This document shows positions 22,184 through 23,416 of a stretch of 23,416 bases of DNA, in pieces. The stretch is from an uncultured Verrucomicrobiota bacterium (lineage in GTDB: Bacteria > Verrucomicrobiota > Verrucomicrobiia > Chthoniobacterales > SZAS-18), in contig CALMOL010000136.1 in the NCBI GenBank assembly GCA_937871685.1, forward strand, positions 1 to 23,416, given 5' to 3'. The position numbers and the translations under genes are program-made. Numbering within the stretch: position 1 is the first letter of the stretch; each line of letters opens with the position of its first letter. Under the pieces are notes generated by a model. It worked only from the letters and a program-made list of their open reading frames with translations. It had not been told where the DNA came from and made no database searches.

Positions 22184-23161
22184 TCAGGCCGTGGGGACCG
22201 GCTCGTCCGCGGCGCCGGCGGGCGGCCTCTCCGGGTCCGGCGGAGAGGCAGCCGGCGAGCCGGAGATCATCACCTCTAGCACGCGTTCAAAAGGGCGACG
22301 GCCAGTGATCTGGAGATCGCCATCGAACTTCCCGCCCTGGTCGGTCATGAATGAACGTGCCACCGTCGAGCCCGAAAGCCACCCATGGCGCCGCACGGTC
22401 ACCGGCCCATCGACGGAAAGATCCGCCGTGACGCGGCCCTCGATCACCGCGCTGGACACGCGGACGGGGCGCAGGAACTCCACGGAGGATCCCTTCTCCA
22501 CCACGAGATGCCGGCCTTCCAGGTCGCCGTGGAATTTTCCGTCGTAGCGCACGACGACGTCGCCGGAGCAATACAGGTTCGCGCGAACCTTGCCGTAGAT
22601 GGTGGCGGAGCCGCAGAGGACTCGGTTAGAGGCGAGGTCAGCCCGCGCGAGCACGAGGAGCGATCCGCAGGTCTTGATGTCGCGCGAGAACGTGCCGGCA
22701 ATCTTGTAGTTTTGAAGGTCGATATAGGCCGAGCACTTCCGGCATGTGGCCGACTGTGCGGAGGAAGAGACCGTCTGCTCCTCACCGCACTCGAAACAGC
22801 GCACCGCAAGGCTCTGCGGCCCGCGAAAATACTGTCCGAACTTCAGCCGCAGGTGCGTAAGCGTGGTGGGCGGTTGCGGGCGTTGGAGGCGCCGCGCGTC
22901 GTCCGGCGCGAAGAGGCTCGGTGCGTCCACGGGCACCGCCGAGAGCCGCGACGGTGAGCCAAGCTCCTGCTCGAGCTCCTCCGCCGGCACGCCAACGGGG
23001 CGAGACGGCGGGCGATCAAGCTTCTCGGCGCGGCGCGATTGCTCGATCGTGAAGTGCTCGTGGCAACTCCGGCAATACGTGGAAACCGCGGATGCAGGCT
23101 CCACCTGCTGCGCGCCGCAGTGCGGGCAGCGCAGTTGAACCTTGCGGGATGGCTTGAGCAC
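22184..23161 (-). CDS. bactofilin-domain protein with two zinc ribbons
   Basis: This is a 325-residue protein. The first zinc ribbon has Cys12, 15, 30 and 33 (RCPHCG...YCRSC). A Pro-rich linker with acidic helix follows (about 40-110), then a second zinc ribbon with Cys122, 125, 140 and 143 (RCFECG...TCRKC). Both ribbons have the same spacing, CX2CX14CX2C. A bactofilin-like right-handed beta-helix spans about 152-300, with short repeated strands such as VLCGSATIYGKVRANLYCSG, YDGKFHGDLEGRHLVVEKG and IEGRVTADLSVDGPV. The tail is Pro/Ala-rich. Bactofilins polymerise without nucleotide and position cell-wall enzymes. The following amidase gene, 30 nt away, fits that. The start is a GTG at 23161, which begins just before the first ribbon. 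Confidence 0.85.
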   Translation of the reverse strand: MLKPSRKVQLRCPHCGAQQVEPASAVSTYCRSCHEHFTIEQSRRAEKLDRPPSRPVGVPAEELEQELGSPSRLSAVPVDAPSLFAPDDARRLQRPQPPTTLTHLRLKFGQYFRGPQSLAVRCFECGEEQTVSSSAQSATCRKCSAYIDLQNYKIAGTFSRDIKTCGSLLVLARADLASNRVLCGSATIYGKVRANLYCSGDVVVRYDGKFHGDLEGRHLVVEKGSSVEFLRPVRVSSAVIEGRVTADLSVDGPVTVRRHGWLSGSTVARSFMTDQGGKFDGDLQITGRRPFERVLEVMISGSPAASPPDPERPPAGAADEPVPTA

Positions 23162-23262
23162 AATGAACGCCCCGGCTCGACGGAACCCCGTCGGCGGGCA
23201 CGGGCCGGCTCACGGAAGCGAGCCGGACGCGGGAGGATTTTGGCCGGCGGGAAGCCGACGCG

Positions 23263-23416
23263 ATGTTGGGCCGAAAGCTAGCCAAGCTCACCGATCACGA
23301 AGGGCGGGACGCGGAGGGGAAGAAGCCGCCCGCCGGGCGCGACCGCGGGAATCAGCGGCCAAAGGCAGGGCTACCGGCCTTGCTCGCGTCAGCGCCGGAG
23401 GAGGCGACTGAAGAAG
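23263..23416 (+). CDS. probable gene start, product unknown (partial)
   Basis: A frame opens at ATG 23263 (MLGRKLAKLTDHEGRDAEG) and has no stop through the window end, giving 51 residues rich in Lys, Arg, Gly and Pro. Third codon positions are mostly G or C, as in real genes here. No domain is recognisable in the visible part. It is divergent from the bactofilin gene with about 100 nt between. A competing frame in this stretch has a lower third-position GC content. The call rests on codon character only. Confidence 0.4.
   Translation, partial: MLGRKLAKLTDHEGRDAEGKKPPAGRDRGNQRPKAGLPALLASAPEEATEE

Overview
The window is high-GC bacterial chromosomal DNA with short gaps and about 28 protein genes on both strands. 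No rRNA, transposase or CRISPR array is visible. The gene set points to a Verrucomicrobiota-like organism. The main clues are a secreted cyclophilin with two C-terminal copies of a VLIRAIGPSL-type repeat, a bacterial PUR-family protein, a zinc-ribbon bactofilin, an orphan GspG-like pseudopilin, and a DUF1573-rhodanese-MauE cluster. Shine-Dalgarno sites are weak throughout and several genes start at GTG or TTG. The taxonomic call is inference from protein content, not from a marker gene.

Layout, left to right. 1-2814 (minus): DUF1573 protein, membrane-anchored rhodanese, MauE/DoxX membrane protein, class III-like PPK2 polyphosphate kinase, and a truncated secreted peptidoglycan-binding-like protein. 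2901-6636 (plus): TerC-type metal transporter, exported cyclophilin with repeats, and a RarD permease. 6637-7304: convergent intergenic region holding at least 17 in-register 21-bp repeats, each with a 14-bp dyad-symmetric core. This is the most unusual element in the window. 7305-10215: EamA exporter and DUF2917 protein (minus), divergent from a MocR/GntR-aminotransferase regulator. 10245-11118: tRNA-Leu(CAA) with its own terminator, then RNA 2'-phosphotransferase KptA. 11192-13046 (plus): unknown secreted beta-rich protein, GspG-like pseudopilin and a 60-aa membrane protein. 13063-15259 (minus): PurD and ThiD. 15325-16139 (plus): ApaG and a PUR-family nucleic-acid-binding protein. 16218-18056 (minus): small Thr-rich lipoprotein and a hybrid histidine kinase. 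18189-21322: stress-type group with topoisomerase IB, a PNPOx-like flavoprotein, a disordered acidic protein, a YciF/DUF892 ferritin-like protein and a low-affinity iron permease-like protein. 21374-23161 (minus): membrane-anchored N-acetylmuramoyl-L-alanine amidase and a bactofilin with two zinc ribbons. A probable gene begins at 23263 and leaves the window.

Likely working groups: an envelope redox/sulfur group (DUF1573-rhodanese-MauE), a regulator-exporter pair (MocR-EamA), a stress/DNA-protection group (topoisomerase IB, YciF, PNPOx-like) and a cell-wall/cytoskeleton pair (amidase, bactofilin). Housekeeping nucleotide and thiamine genes are interspersed.
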